A DNA stretch of 64,000 nt from the NCBI RefSeq assembly GCF_020740795.1, contig NC_067282.1, forward strand, positions 126,909,132-126,973,131, written 5' to 3'. Positions 13,563 to 24,240 of this stretch are shown here, in pieces. Within the stretch, counting starts at the first letter, position 1. Every line of letters starts with the position of its first letter. Below the pieces are notes generated by a model. That model searched no databases and was not told where the DNA came from. It saw only the letters and a program-made list of their open reading frames with translations. Source of the DNA: Apus apus. Lineage: Eukaryota; Chordata; Aves; Apodiformes; Apodidae. The position numbers and the translations under genes are program-made.

Positions 13563-14703
13563 ATCAGGAATACGGACTTTAGTATGAATGTTAATCATCT
13601 GTATCGTTACTGGATGTGTATGCATATATGCATCAATTGCTTGGTAATTTTATTTTCTTTGGGAGGTGTTATTGTGCGTAGCCTGAAGGACTGTTTTTCT
13701 TCTCCTTGGGTGGATTTTCTGCAATCTTTATGTGCAGATATATATTTTAGTTCTACTCCTAATATTTAAAAACCGCTTTGAGAGTGTGTAAAGTGGATTT
13801 AGTACAAGTCTCCACAGGCAACTGTGTTTTTGATTTGACTATTTTCTGCCCAGTTGAAGCTATTCATGTGACTCTGTTTTTCAGGCTTTGGTGGTTGCTA
13901 CTGTTCTTCATCCTGTGCACTTCCTCAGAAGAACTAATTCTAAATCTGATATACTTTCCCTGACCTACCCAGGATTAGTGGTGATTTTATGCAAAGATCT
14001 GTGGCCTAGGATCATTTCCCTTTTGGTGAATCACATTTTAGCGCCACAGGGTCTGGTATCCAGTGTGGGTTTTTTTTAACAGAGACAGTTTTTTACAGAT
14101 TAAGGTATATAAGCACACACATTTGACTTTTTCCTGTCAATCATATTTGTGACACATGGCAATGAGTGTGGTTGCACTTTTCTGAAAGATCCAAAATATA
14201 AATGTGTTAACCTTCACTTGTGGCTGCAGGGAAGACCAGTGCATGGCAAGGCTTTGAAGTGTCTCCTTGTGCACAAGCAGGACTATGAATGTGTGGGTAA
14301 TATATACGTGTCTATGAGAGACAGGATCTGTTTGTGATCATACCTGTCGCCGAGGTTGGACTCACATCACCTAACAGTGGCTGCGTGAAAGTGAACCATC
14401 TGGTATGAGCAAGGCACTTGTAAGGGTTCAAAAACAAAAACAAGGGGGGTTGAGCGGTTAACACCACCCCCCCCCCCCTTGTCTTTACTGGATACCTCTC
14501 AAGGCCGCCCCGCGGAGTGTCCGCACTTCCGCTCAAAAAAGGGAATGAAGACACGGAGTGAGGGGTTTCCAGTCGCTGTTGTTCTATTACACAGAGAAGG
14601 GGTGTACAAATGTAAATATGATGCAAGCCACGGAGAGGGTGCAAAAGACAGGGGCTCGGGCGCTCCTCAGCTGCCCCCGTCTTGGTCGGCGCGGCGGGGC
14701 CCG
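13563..14703. other. Intergenic; unique sequence grading into a GC-rich block
   Basis: No gene is recognised. From about 14470 the composition changes sharply: a C run (14465-14479), then CpG-containing sequence leading into the minisatellite. Confidence 0.45.
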
Positions 14704-15070
14704 GCTCGGTCCCCGCTCCTCCCGGCTCGGTCCCCGCTCCTCCCGGCTCCTCCCGGCTCGGTCCGCGCTCCTCCCGGCTCCTCTCGGCTCGGTCCCCGCT
14801 CCTCCCGGCTCGGTCCGCGCTCCTCCCGGCTCCTCCCGGCTCGGTCCCCGCTCCTCCTCGCTCCTCCCGGCTCTGTCCCCGCTCCTCCCGGCTCCTCCCG
14901 GCTCGGTCCGCGCTCCTCCCGGCTCCTCCCAGCTCGGTCCCCGCTCCTCCCGGCTCGGTCCCCGCTCCTCCCGGCTCGGTCTCCGCTCCTCCCCGCTCGG
15001 CCGGGCTGGGCTGGGCTCCGGTGGCTGGAGGCAGAGGCACGGCCCGGCCCGAGTGGCTCTTCCTTTCGTC
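14495..15070. promoter_or_regulatory. CpG-rich block, possible promoter (weak)
   Basis: This GC- and CpG-rich island surrounds the minisatellite in otherwise AT-rich DNA. CpG islands often mark bird promoters, but I cannot attach a first exon with a clear donor on either strand, so the minisatellite alone may explain the composition. Confidence 0.2.
14704..14994. repeat. GC-rich two-unit minisatellite (21-bp and 10-bp units)
   Basis: Eleven copies of a 21-bp unit (GCTCGGTCCCCGCTCCTCCCG, here written with its first 20 bases as GCTCGGTCCCCGCTCCTCCC) and six copies of a 10-bp unit (GCTCCTCCCG), in the order L L S L S L L S L S L S L S L L L. The short unit equals the last ten bases of the long one. 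Long ORFs of 161-242 codons in four frames are by-products of this low-complexity Arg/Pro/Ser/Gly sequence and should not be called genes. Confidence 0.93.
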
Positions 15071-16522
15071 TTTAGGAGCAGGAAGGGAATCTCAGCTCTC
15101 TGCTCTTAAAAGACCGATAGGATTTCAGCCTTCAGCTCCCTCGGATTCCACGAAGATCTGGCAGTAAAACAGCCATCTCCCATAAGGCAGGAGCAGCAGC
15201 GGAGCGGCGTGCCCACAGCTATCAGTGGTTTCCTCTCTCATTTCAAGAGAGCCAGAAGCCCCCCGCGCTGTCCGGTGACTTCTATCCCAACTTGGGAATG
15301 AATGTGCTAAGCTTGGCAAGGTGGCTAGAGGGAGCCTGGAAGAGTCCCTTTGACTAGAAATTCAGGCAGCTTAAGATAAATGAGAAAAATCCCATCCGCC
15401 ATTCCTACAAGAAGCTGGGGATGACATTCCTGCCTGGATCCCTTGTTTTTAGCTCTCTGACGTTCTGAAATGTCTGCAGCTCGTTCACACATGCTTGGTG
15501 TTGTTGAGGATCCACTGCAAGATGTGGTTTGTACTTTGCCATATCCAATGACAAGGTAGAAATAGTCGGGAAAGTGTCCTATAATAAACCTGAATGGAAA
15601 CAGAAAGTCAGATTTAGTTGCATTCCTGACCTAGCTGGATGCAATGTCATCAGTATCACGTCCATGAAAGACAGAGTAACACCTGGCCATGCTGCTAAGC
15701 TGTATTATTGTCAATGGGATTAGAAACTGCCTTTTTAGAATCTCACTCCCAGTCCTTAATTTTCTTCCCCAGACCTCAACAGAAGGATATGAACTATTAT
15801 TTCCTATCCAGAGACCTTCCCCTTCTTTGGTTGCCTCCATTCATTGTTGCTGACACCACATTCTCTCTCTTCCATGCCTTGTACCACCTTTCTTTCCCCA
15901 CTGGACTCCATATAATCAGATTCCTCCCTCCCCACCAGAAGTGCTGCTGTGTACTCTCTTGACATCCTGATGTGACATGCCTCTGTTCTCATGTGACTTA
16001 CAGGCTCCATTTGGCTTGTCACAGGGATGTGCTAAAGCACCTGAATTGCTACAGATTGCAGTCCCTGATCTTGCCTGGACTCCCTGTTGTTGGCTCTGAG
16101 GTGTGGGGTTTGGTATTTTGTTTTTACTTGTTATTTTTGTTGGGTTTTTTTTACAGTTTACAGAAATTGCATCGCAGTGACTTCCTTCAATAAGCTTACA
16201 TGTCTTTGCTATGTTCCACATTGTTATTCCCCTTCCACTTTTCCTCACCCTTAGAGTTTGTGAGATCAAGTAAGTAGTAATGACCTGCTGATTGTGAAGT
16301 GAGATAATGCTAGAAGGAAAACAATGATAATACATTAAAATTACATTTTCCTCACCAGAGGTCCAGAGAAAGCTAAGTAGCCAACAAAGAATGTACAGAG
16401 TGCATCCAGCTGCACCATCTCTTCCCACAGCTTCAGAGGCAGAATTTTTCAATTTTTATTTAATCTCATCTCTCTTCCTGGGAGTTCTTAAGGATAGACT
16501 AAATAGAATAATCAAAGAATCA
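15071..16522. other. Intergenic, no gene recognised
   Basis: Only short overlapping ORFs on both strands, with no family resemblance that I can see. Confidence 0.45.
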
Positions 16523-16790
16523 GAGATTCAGAGAATCATAGAACGGTTAAGGTTGGAAGGGACCTTAAAGATCCTCAGGTTCCAACCCCCCTGCTATAAG
16601 CAGGGACACCTCACACTAGATCAGGCTGCACAAAGCCTCATCCAACCTGGCCTTAAACACTTCCAGGGAGGGGCTTCCACAACATCCTTGTGCAACCAAT
16701 TCTAGCACCTTACTATCCTCATGGTGAAGAATTTCTTCCTGATGTCTAACCTAAATCTACCCTCCTTCTGTTTAAAACCATTACCCCAAT
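16523..16790 (-). mobile_element. CR1 3'-end fragment
   Basis: Antisense CR1 3' region: GAATCATAGAACGG and GGTTGGAAGGGACC, then the block equivalent to the last about 250 bp (GGCCTTAAACACTTCCAGGG; CTTCCTGATGTCTAACC). Confidence 0.88.
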
Positions 16791-18465
16791 AATTCATCTG
16801 TGATACCATTAAAGCTACACATTGTTGTTAGCTAGGTCTAGCTAGTGGAGACACTTTTCTATTCTGACTGTGACAGGAAAGCCTTTTCAGTTTTCATCAA
16901 GGCAATGGCTTTCACAGATAAGTGTCTGTTTGACTTGCTTTATCTTGCTTTATGTGCTAAATGTCTTTAAAACGTAAGTCACCTAGGCAGAGACCATGTT
17001 CCTTCCCATGGGAGTATGCTTGGGGAGAGAAGCTTTCAAATGCGAGACTTAACCACCAAGATGCGTCTTCCTGTGAAGGTGCTTGCTGCTATACGGTGTA
17101 CATGGCTAGCAGCATATTATAGGCACCCAAAGGCATCTAACGTGAGAAGACAAGTGTAACCAGTCAGTCCTTTGGCATTCAGCTCAAGCCACCCTAGAAG
17201 CAGCTGCATTAACTTAGATCTCGCCAGTTCTTCCCTGTTTCCAGTGGTCACCAGGTCTGAACCTATGTCAGTACCTTCTTTACGGGACACATTCCAGTCA
17301 TTTTTTTTCTGCATTTGAAAAAAGAATTAGCATTTTCCCCCATTTTTTTCCCAGGGTTGAGGGCAGCCTGCAGGAGAGAACAGATGTGGAAAAACCAATG
17401 TTCACAATAACAAAAGGATGTCATTACAAAATAAATATATGAGAGTAGGTTAAAAACAGAAAAGTACCTGTGCTGTCCTGCTTAAAATTTTCAAAAGACC
17501 ACCTGGGTTCCTTTCCAGTCTCTGTAGCTAATACCAGCCCAGGAGTCACTAGGCATGAGTCAGAAAAGCAGACTCACATATAACATTATCCAGCTTTTTA
17601 AAGCTTTGGTTGAAAGATAAAGAGATGTTATCAAGGCACAAAACAGCTTTCAGTTTTCAAGTCTTATTTGCCTGCTGCAAAATACAGTCATAGAGCTGCT
17701 GCTGAAGAAAGAACATTTCTCTCCTTTGCCAGGCAGGGTACTGGGAGGAATAGATGGTGGGACTTGGAAAGGGTGATATGATTCAGGGAGACAGGGACTG
17801 TGTGGTATAGTTTTGTTGGTTATCCAGCAGCTGCTAAGCCGCAGAAGGGAGTTACACTTAGTACACACACATTGATCCATCGTGAGCACTGGATATGCTG
17901 TGATACTAAAGGGAACGTCATATTCATGTCCATTCACCAAGCTCCAGGCTACCCTGCACTATCATGAGAAAGTAATCGATTCTTCCCTTCAAGGCAATCT
18001 TAATAGCTTTCTGAAAGCTGTTTTTGGCATGACAGAGGATTACCTACATTGTGCCTCTTCATAGGTGGTGGAGAATGTTTTTGAGTCAGGTGGGCTGATT
18101 GCAGTTAAATTGTCTGGAAATAAGAATACAATTTCTGCTTTAAATGGCTGACTGTTTTGCCATACACTGTCAGAGCTTTTCTGGACCTCTTTGACCCACA
18201 CCATTACCCCACACAGAACACCTACTCCTCTCCTTTTTACTCCACCATTGAAAAAAGCCACAAAACAAACCCAAAACTGTAGTACCATTCTATGGAGCAG
18301 ATTTCCAAATATCCTAACTAAAAATTAACAAAAAATGCTGGAAGCTTCTCCCTCAGACTAAACGAGACAACAGTGTTCATTTTAGGTTTTAAAGCAGATA
18401 GACATGCTGAAGAGGCCTTGATTTCCCTCTTTCTTCTGACACAGTGGTTGTGAGGTCTTTGTGCT
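16791..18465. other. Intergenic, no gene recognised
   Basis: No conserved frame or known repeat noticed. Confidence 0.45.
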
Positions 18466-18862
18466 CCAAAGGAGGCTTCTGAGGGCCACAAGGCTGATGA
18501 AGGGTTTAGAGGAGCAGCTAAAGGCACTTTTGGTCTGTTCAGCCTGGAGAAGAGGAGACTGAGGGGAGACCTCATTGCAGCTTACTGCTTCCTTACTAGG
18601 GAAGGAGGAGGAGTAGGTGCTGACCTCTTTTCTCTGTTGACCAACAATAAAACCCAAGGGAATGGTAGAAAGAGGTGCAGTGGAAGGTTTAGGTAGGAGA
18701 TTCTTCACCCAGAGGGTGGTGGAGCACTGGAATAGGCTCCCCAGGGAAGCAGTAATGGCACTGAGCCTGCAATATTCAAGAAGCATTTGGACAACGCCCT
18801 CAGCAACATGGTATGAACTTTAGGGTTGTCCTGTTCTGAGGCAGGAGTTGGACTGGGTGATC
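18466..18862 (+). mobile_element. CR1 3'-region fragment (first of a tandem pair)
   Basis: Sense CR1: GTTCAGCCTGGAGAAGAGG, GGGGAGACCTCATTGCAG, CACCCAGAGGGTGGTGGAGC, then GGAGTTGGACTGGGTGATCC. It stops before the usual ATTCTATGATT tail and runs straight into another CR1 end. Confidence 0.85.
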
Positions 18863-19045
18863 CAGGCTGTCTGAGGAGGTGGTTGAGCCACCATCCCTGG
18901 AGACATCTAAAGAGACAGATGTGGTGCCAGGGGACAGGGTTTAGTGGTGGATGTGGCAGAGTTAGGGTAGTGGTTAGACTAAATGATCTTGAAAGTCTTT
19001 TCCAACCACAGTGATACTGTGATTCTGTGATACTGTGACTCCCAG
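18863..19045 (+). mobile_element. CR1 3'-end fragment (second of a tandem pair)
   Basis: It starts at GTCTGAGGAGGTGGTTGAGC, continues CACCATCCCTGGAGACATCT, and ends with TTTTCCAACCACAGTGATAC and a degenerate GTGATACTGTGATTCT tail. It repeats the same CR1 section as the copy before it but in a different sequence version, so it is a second element. Confidence 0.8.
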
Positions 19046-22000
19046 AAAAAGTGATGGTGGAGGATTACAGTTTCATTTTTGTTATCTGATTACAAGCTAG
19101 AGTACACAAATCTGTCATAGAGAAAAAGGGGAAAAAAGAGTTTTGAGAGGGTGAAGAAAGTAGCTGAGGTTTCAGATGAAATTTTGTTGTTTACTGAACA
19201 AGTTAATGTGATATTCACATATTTTTCATTTCTTTTCAGGGCTTTGTTTTTATCAGTTTAGAAACTCCCTCAAGAGTTTAGATCCTGTTGAAAGTATGGA
19301 GTTCAGGAACTGCTCACATTCAACAGGCTAAAGGAGGATTATGATTTTCCAGCTGGTTCTGTTAGCTGGAACATCATAAGAAATCTTGATTTTCTTCCAG
19401 CTTCCCTGTTTAGGAAACATCAGCTTTCCAGACACAGTTGCCTGTGCCACAAATGGGTATTACTGATGCAGATGACTAGAAGTTACTAAATTGTCTATAG
19501 TAAAGTTTAAGGAGGTATTTTTAAGGTTATTTGAAGTTGAATAATGAAAGGATTAATAGTAACAGGAAAGAGACATTAAGCTAAAAGTGGTATGGATAGA
19601 ATTCTTATACTTGAAAGCAGAACTGATAAATTCCTTTTAAAAGGTAATATATAAAATGAGAAGAAAGATTGTATTAAAGAAAGTTTTAAGAAAGTTGTAC
19701 CAATACAACATGGAGCATGAAAGAACTGACATCCCTGCAGACTTCACACTAGAGGCAAATGATAAAAGAAACAGAATATTTAAGGAAAAACCTTGTTTAC
19801 AGGCAGTAAACTCAAAAATAAGATGAGGAAAAAAAACCTGGAGTGGCAGTTAGACTAGGTGACAATCTATTCTGATACTGATATTAAAACTACCTAACAT
19901 AATTTTAAAGCATTTATTTATGTGAAAATTATAAATTAATTAATACTGGTACGCATTACAAAATTGACCACCACCACACTGATTCTCCTACTTGATGGAA
20001 ATCAATTTACAACATATAAATGGTGGATCAAGCTTTTCTCCTGGAACACTGTCACCTTTAAGTTTGAAATCTGCCTGAGAGATTCAGACAGCAGCATTAC
20101 TGAAAATGGTTCCAAGGAGCCGAATCCTAACAAAACAACTATGTGTTATTTTCTTGCTGGAGCAATTTAACACTGAATTTTTTTTTCATGAGTTAGTCAT
20201 ATGCTAATTGCAAACATCAAGGCTTTCTTTGACTTTACTGAATCTCTAGAGCAACAAGGAAAAATAAAACAGAAAAATCAGTTTCAAATTGTATGCTTTT
20301 CACGCATATAAGCATTTATATGCATATATCTTGAGGCTGGTTGTCAGTTCCTGTTTTCAGAAAAGAGCAAAGTTTAATTCATATGAAGGAGCATTTGAAA
20401 CAATGTCAGAACTGCCTGTTCTTAGAAAAACAGCTCACTTTTTTGCATACTAGCAGATATTTTCTTTCAAGAAAAAAGAAAATAATATGACACCACTATA
20501 AAAAATAATACAAATTTCTGGTCAGATTTCACTGAATAAAATTGCTTTAATTTTCATGAACAGAAATGGAAAATGCCTTCTGTCCTGCAAAGCTCTTGTA
20601 TGATAGAGCAATATCAAGAGATGATAGTTAATTTAAGCAAACTGTTGGTCAACAATGGTGTATTTGGCAAAACAAAGCTGTACAGAAAACTCATGTAAAA
20701 TTAAAACTTAGAAATAAAACAGTCAAAATAGGAACATTTTTCATTTGGAGTACAAGTAAAAACTTCATGCTATTGAAGTTAAAAACCAATTTGACTTAGC
20801 TTATCAAGTCGATCAAGTTTCTTATGAGTAGTTTTTCAGTTCACTGAGGCAGTACTGAACCCAGCAAAATAACTGTAACTGAAGCCAACCCTGAATCAAC
20901 GTCTAATGAACTCTCATTCAACTCCTGATTTAAAGCTCTATCAAATGTTCATAATTTCATTTTGTTATGTTGTGTTGGTTTGTTTTAGTTTCTAAATTTT
21001 GTTCTTCCTGTGATAGTTTGCATTTTATTAAGGCCCAAGCACTATCAGGCATCTTTCCTTTGCTCTTTGCTGTGAAAAAGAAAAAAAACCCAATTCCTTC
21101 CCCTAACCCTATTTTTTAAGTTCCACGGATAAAGGATTTTGGCATGTTTTCACATGTGCATGTGTGGGTAGGTGGCAAACTCTGGATCTCAAGTATGATT
21201 GAATGTGGAAACTTCTTAAGTCTGCTGAACTGTCAAAGGCTGAAAAGAAAAAAGCAACCACATCTGAAATTTAAAAATTACTCTTTGAAAATGTTCAAAG
21301 GAAAGTACTGTGTGGCTATATTAAGATTTGTGGGTTTTTTTCTAGTGGAGATAAGAATGCTTCTTTCTAAAATATGTGTATATATATATAGTACACTTCA
21401 AAGATGGTTACAAGTTCAGTGATACATATGCAAAGAGACCTGGTACTAGGCTTTTATTTGAGTAAGGTGCAAATTCCTTTAAGTTTTGACTTAGCTACCT
21501 CTTTTGAATGAGCTTTTTTCATATTTATTTAAAGGTTTTTGGTGTCATGGACATTTTGGTGACAAGATACAAGTTAATCACCTTGAAATATTGTCATAGA
21601 TAGCAATCATAATACTAATAGGTGTTAACTAATCTTGACTTGTTTCTTCAAAGCATTTGTAAAATAAATTATTTATCGTTTGAACATTGTCCGTTTTTTG
21701 AGTTTTGACTTTTTTTCTTCGGGAATTTTAAACTTTCAAACCATTCAACTCTTTTATGAATTTTCTCTTTTGGCCAGGACTCACAACTCTTTCAATTTAG
21801 GCAAAGCCCTTTAGTGCTTTACTTTCAGACTAGGTTTTAAGTAACTTTTAAAATTACTAAGAGCAAGCTGGCAGGGCCTGAAGGTTGTAAGTAACTCTTA
21901 AAATGAGGAACAGGAAGCTGACAGAGGCTAAAGAGAAGTTTAGGAGATATTATCATTACATGTGTCTTCAAAACCACTGTGTCCTCAGGAGAAGGAAAGG

Positions 22001-23512
22001 TTGGAGTGTAGAAATAGTCAAGCAGAAAGTGCAAACAGAAAACTACTCTTAATAGCACACAATAAACTCTCCTTCACACTTGCACCTTAAAAAATGAAAA
22101 GTAGACCTTATAATAATTCCCCCCCACACTTTTTTTTTTTTTGTAAAAAAAAACCTACATGGAGACCCTACCTGTGCATTTTTAATGGCACTGGCCCTCA
22201 CTTTTCATTTCCTTCAATCTCTTTGAGGCTTTGATGCTCCATGGCACTCTTTCAAAATATGTGGGAAGGAAGAATACAAAGCAAGTTCAGTGCAGACCAA
22301 TTGACCTACCTTGGACATCAGTGACTTGCTGTAACCTGGTCCTAGCTGATTCAGGCGAGTTCAAGTCAGCATTAACAAGACTTTTGGATGTTCTTTCTCC
22401 CTCTTTTTGCTTTTTCCACTCACTGCTGTTTTTTAAATGGTACTCTGGACTGAGAACAACTCATAGCTGCCTCCCCTTCCTAACCTTCAGGTGGTAGTTC
22501 TTTCCTCTTTCTGTCATACGGAAACTCTTACTGAGAATGGAAGTGTACTTCTAGTTGAACTTTTGATAGTAGTGTGTGAAGCGTAAGGCTGTGACCTTGA
22601 GGCAGTCACATTTGTTGGGGAAGTAGTTTTGGGATTAGTAGTATTCTGAGTTTCCTGATTTTGACACCCTTCCTCCCCTCCCTCTACTTTGTATTTGGAA
22701 AAGACAAGATTTATTACATTAAATGGAAAGGAGAAGAAAAGTTCAGAGGTTCAGAAGTCAGGCCCAGGAAGCAGAGTGAAGCTTTCAGGGTGGATACATG
22801 GCACATCATGGTGAGCAGCACTGCAGAACCCAGAATGCAACGCTCTCAGAAACAGACATCTGAAAGCACAATACACGTGCCTCTGGTGTACTCAGCACTG
22901 CTGAAACAGGTCCTGCCACACTTCAGGTCTCTGTCATGTGTCTGCAGCTCTTCTAAGACAGAACCAAGCCGACTTGGTGTGTCCTGAGTAATGTGAGTTT
23001 TGTGCAGCTCAGAAACATGTTCTTCCCCTCTGTAGGAAACTTCTGATGACAAACAGAGATTCATAGAGTGGGATTAGTCCAGACTGTTTCAGGAAGGGGT
23101 GAAGCATGCTTATTATGCAAAGGCAGCAACTAGAATAGATTAGTCTAAACAAGAAAAGGTCTAGGCTTTCCAGACTTTTAATTCCTGCGTGACTAATGCT
23201 TTCACAGAGCAGGAGAAGGCAGCTATATAGACATCATGCTGTCAATCATTGTTAGAGGGAATCAATCAAAGATCAAAGTAGCATTTGCCAGTTGAAAATG
23301 GCAGATTTAGTTTTTGAGCTGATGGCAGATGTAATTTTCCAAAAGAAGCCAGATCACCCAGCCTTATCTGCTGATTGACAGCAGGCTCTATTCAAGGCAG
23401 CAGTGCCCTCACAGCCCAGAGGGCAAACTGCATCCCAGGGGGATATTAAACACTGCATCACCAGCTGGACAAAGATGGGATTATCCTGCTGTATTTAGCA
23501 TTGGTGCTGCCC
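19046..23512. other. Intergenic, AT-rich, no gene recognised
   Basis: About 4.5 kb of mainly unique AT-rich DNA. Short ORFs only; a TATA dinucleotide run near 21380; a C run and T run at 22120-22142. Confidence 0.5.
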
Positions 23513-24240
23513 TGTCATGGTTTAACCCCAGCAAGGAACTAAGCTCCACACAGCCCTCACTCAGTCCCTCCTCCAGTGGAATGGGGGAGAGAATCAGAAG
23601 GGTAAAAGTGAGAAAACTCGTGGGTTGAGGTGGACATTTTCATAGGCAAAGCAAAAGCTGTGCATGCAAGCAAAGCAAAACAAGGATTCCATTCACCACT
23701 CCCACGGGCAGGCAGGTGTTCAACCATCTCCAGGAAAGCAGGGCTCCATCACATGTAATGGTTACTTGGGAAAACAAAATGCCATCACTCTGAATGTCCC
23801 CACTTCCTCCTTCTTCCCCCAGTTTTTAATGTCATATGGTATGGAATATCCCTGCAGTCACTTGGGGTCAGCTGCAATCCCTGCTGTGTCCCCTCCCAGC
23901 TTCTTAAAATTATTGAATCATAGAATCGTAGAATACTAGGTTGGAAGGGATGCCAAGAATTATCTGGTCCAACCTTTCTTGGCAAATGCACAGTCTAGAC
24001 AAGATGGCCCAACATCCTGTCCAGATGAATCTTAAAAGTGACCACTTTTAGGGAATCCACCACTTGCCTGGGGAGATAATTCCAATGGATAGAATAATGG
24101 AATTCCAGGTTGAAAGGGACCTTCTTGTGCAGCCTCAGCCTACTTGCTGACAGGGCAATGTGAGAAGCAGAAAAGGCCTTGATGCTGTGCCACTCCTTCA
24201 GCAATTACTCCAGAAACAGCAGAAGCAAAGCCCAAGGCAA
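23513..24240 (-). mobile_element. Endogenous retrovirus LTR (solo), interrupted by a CR1 fragment
   Basis: Starts TGTCATGGTTTAACCCCAGC and runs through landmarks I recognise from a widespread avian ERV LTR family: GTGAGAAAACTCGTGGGTTG, GGCAGGCAGGTGTTCA, GGTTACTTGGGAAAAC, CATATGGTATGGAATATCCC and GAGAAGCAGAAAAGGCCTTG. Transcriptional sense is probably minus. The interval 23906-24120 is foreign. The TATA region is deleted relative to the family, and the outer end near 24240 is not sharp. No retroviral genes are attached. Confidence 0.8.
23906..24120 (-). mobile_element. CR1 3'-end fragment inserted in the LTR
   Basis: It begins with AATCATAGAATCGTAGAATA and GGTTGGAAGGGATGCC (antisense CR1 tail) and is flanked by CTTCTT on both sides (23900-23905 and 24121-24126), a possible 6-bp target duplication. 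LTR sequence resumes exactly after it. Confidence 0.8.

Noticed and set aside
14312..15167. Long ORFs (161-242 codons) on both strands
   Set aside because: They are translations of the GC-rich minisatellite, open in several frames at once, with low-complexity Arg/Pro/Ser/Gly content and no splice or conservation support.
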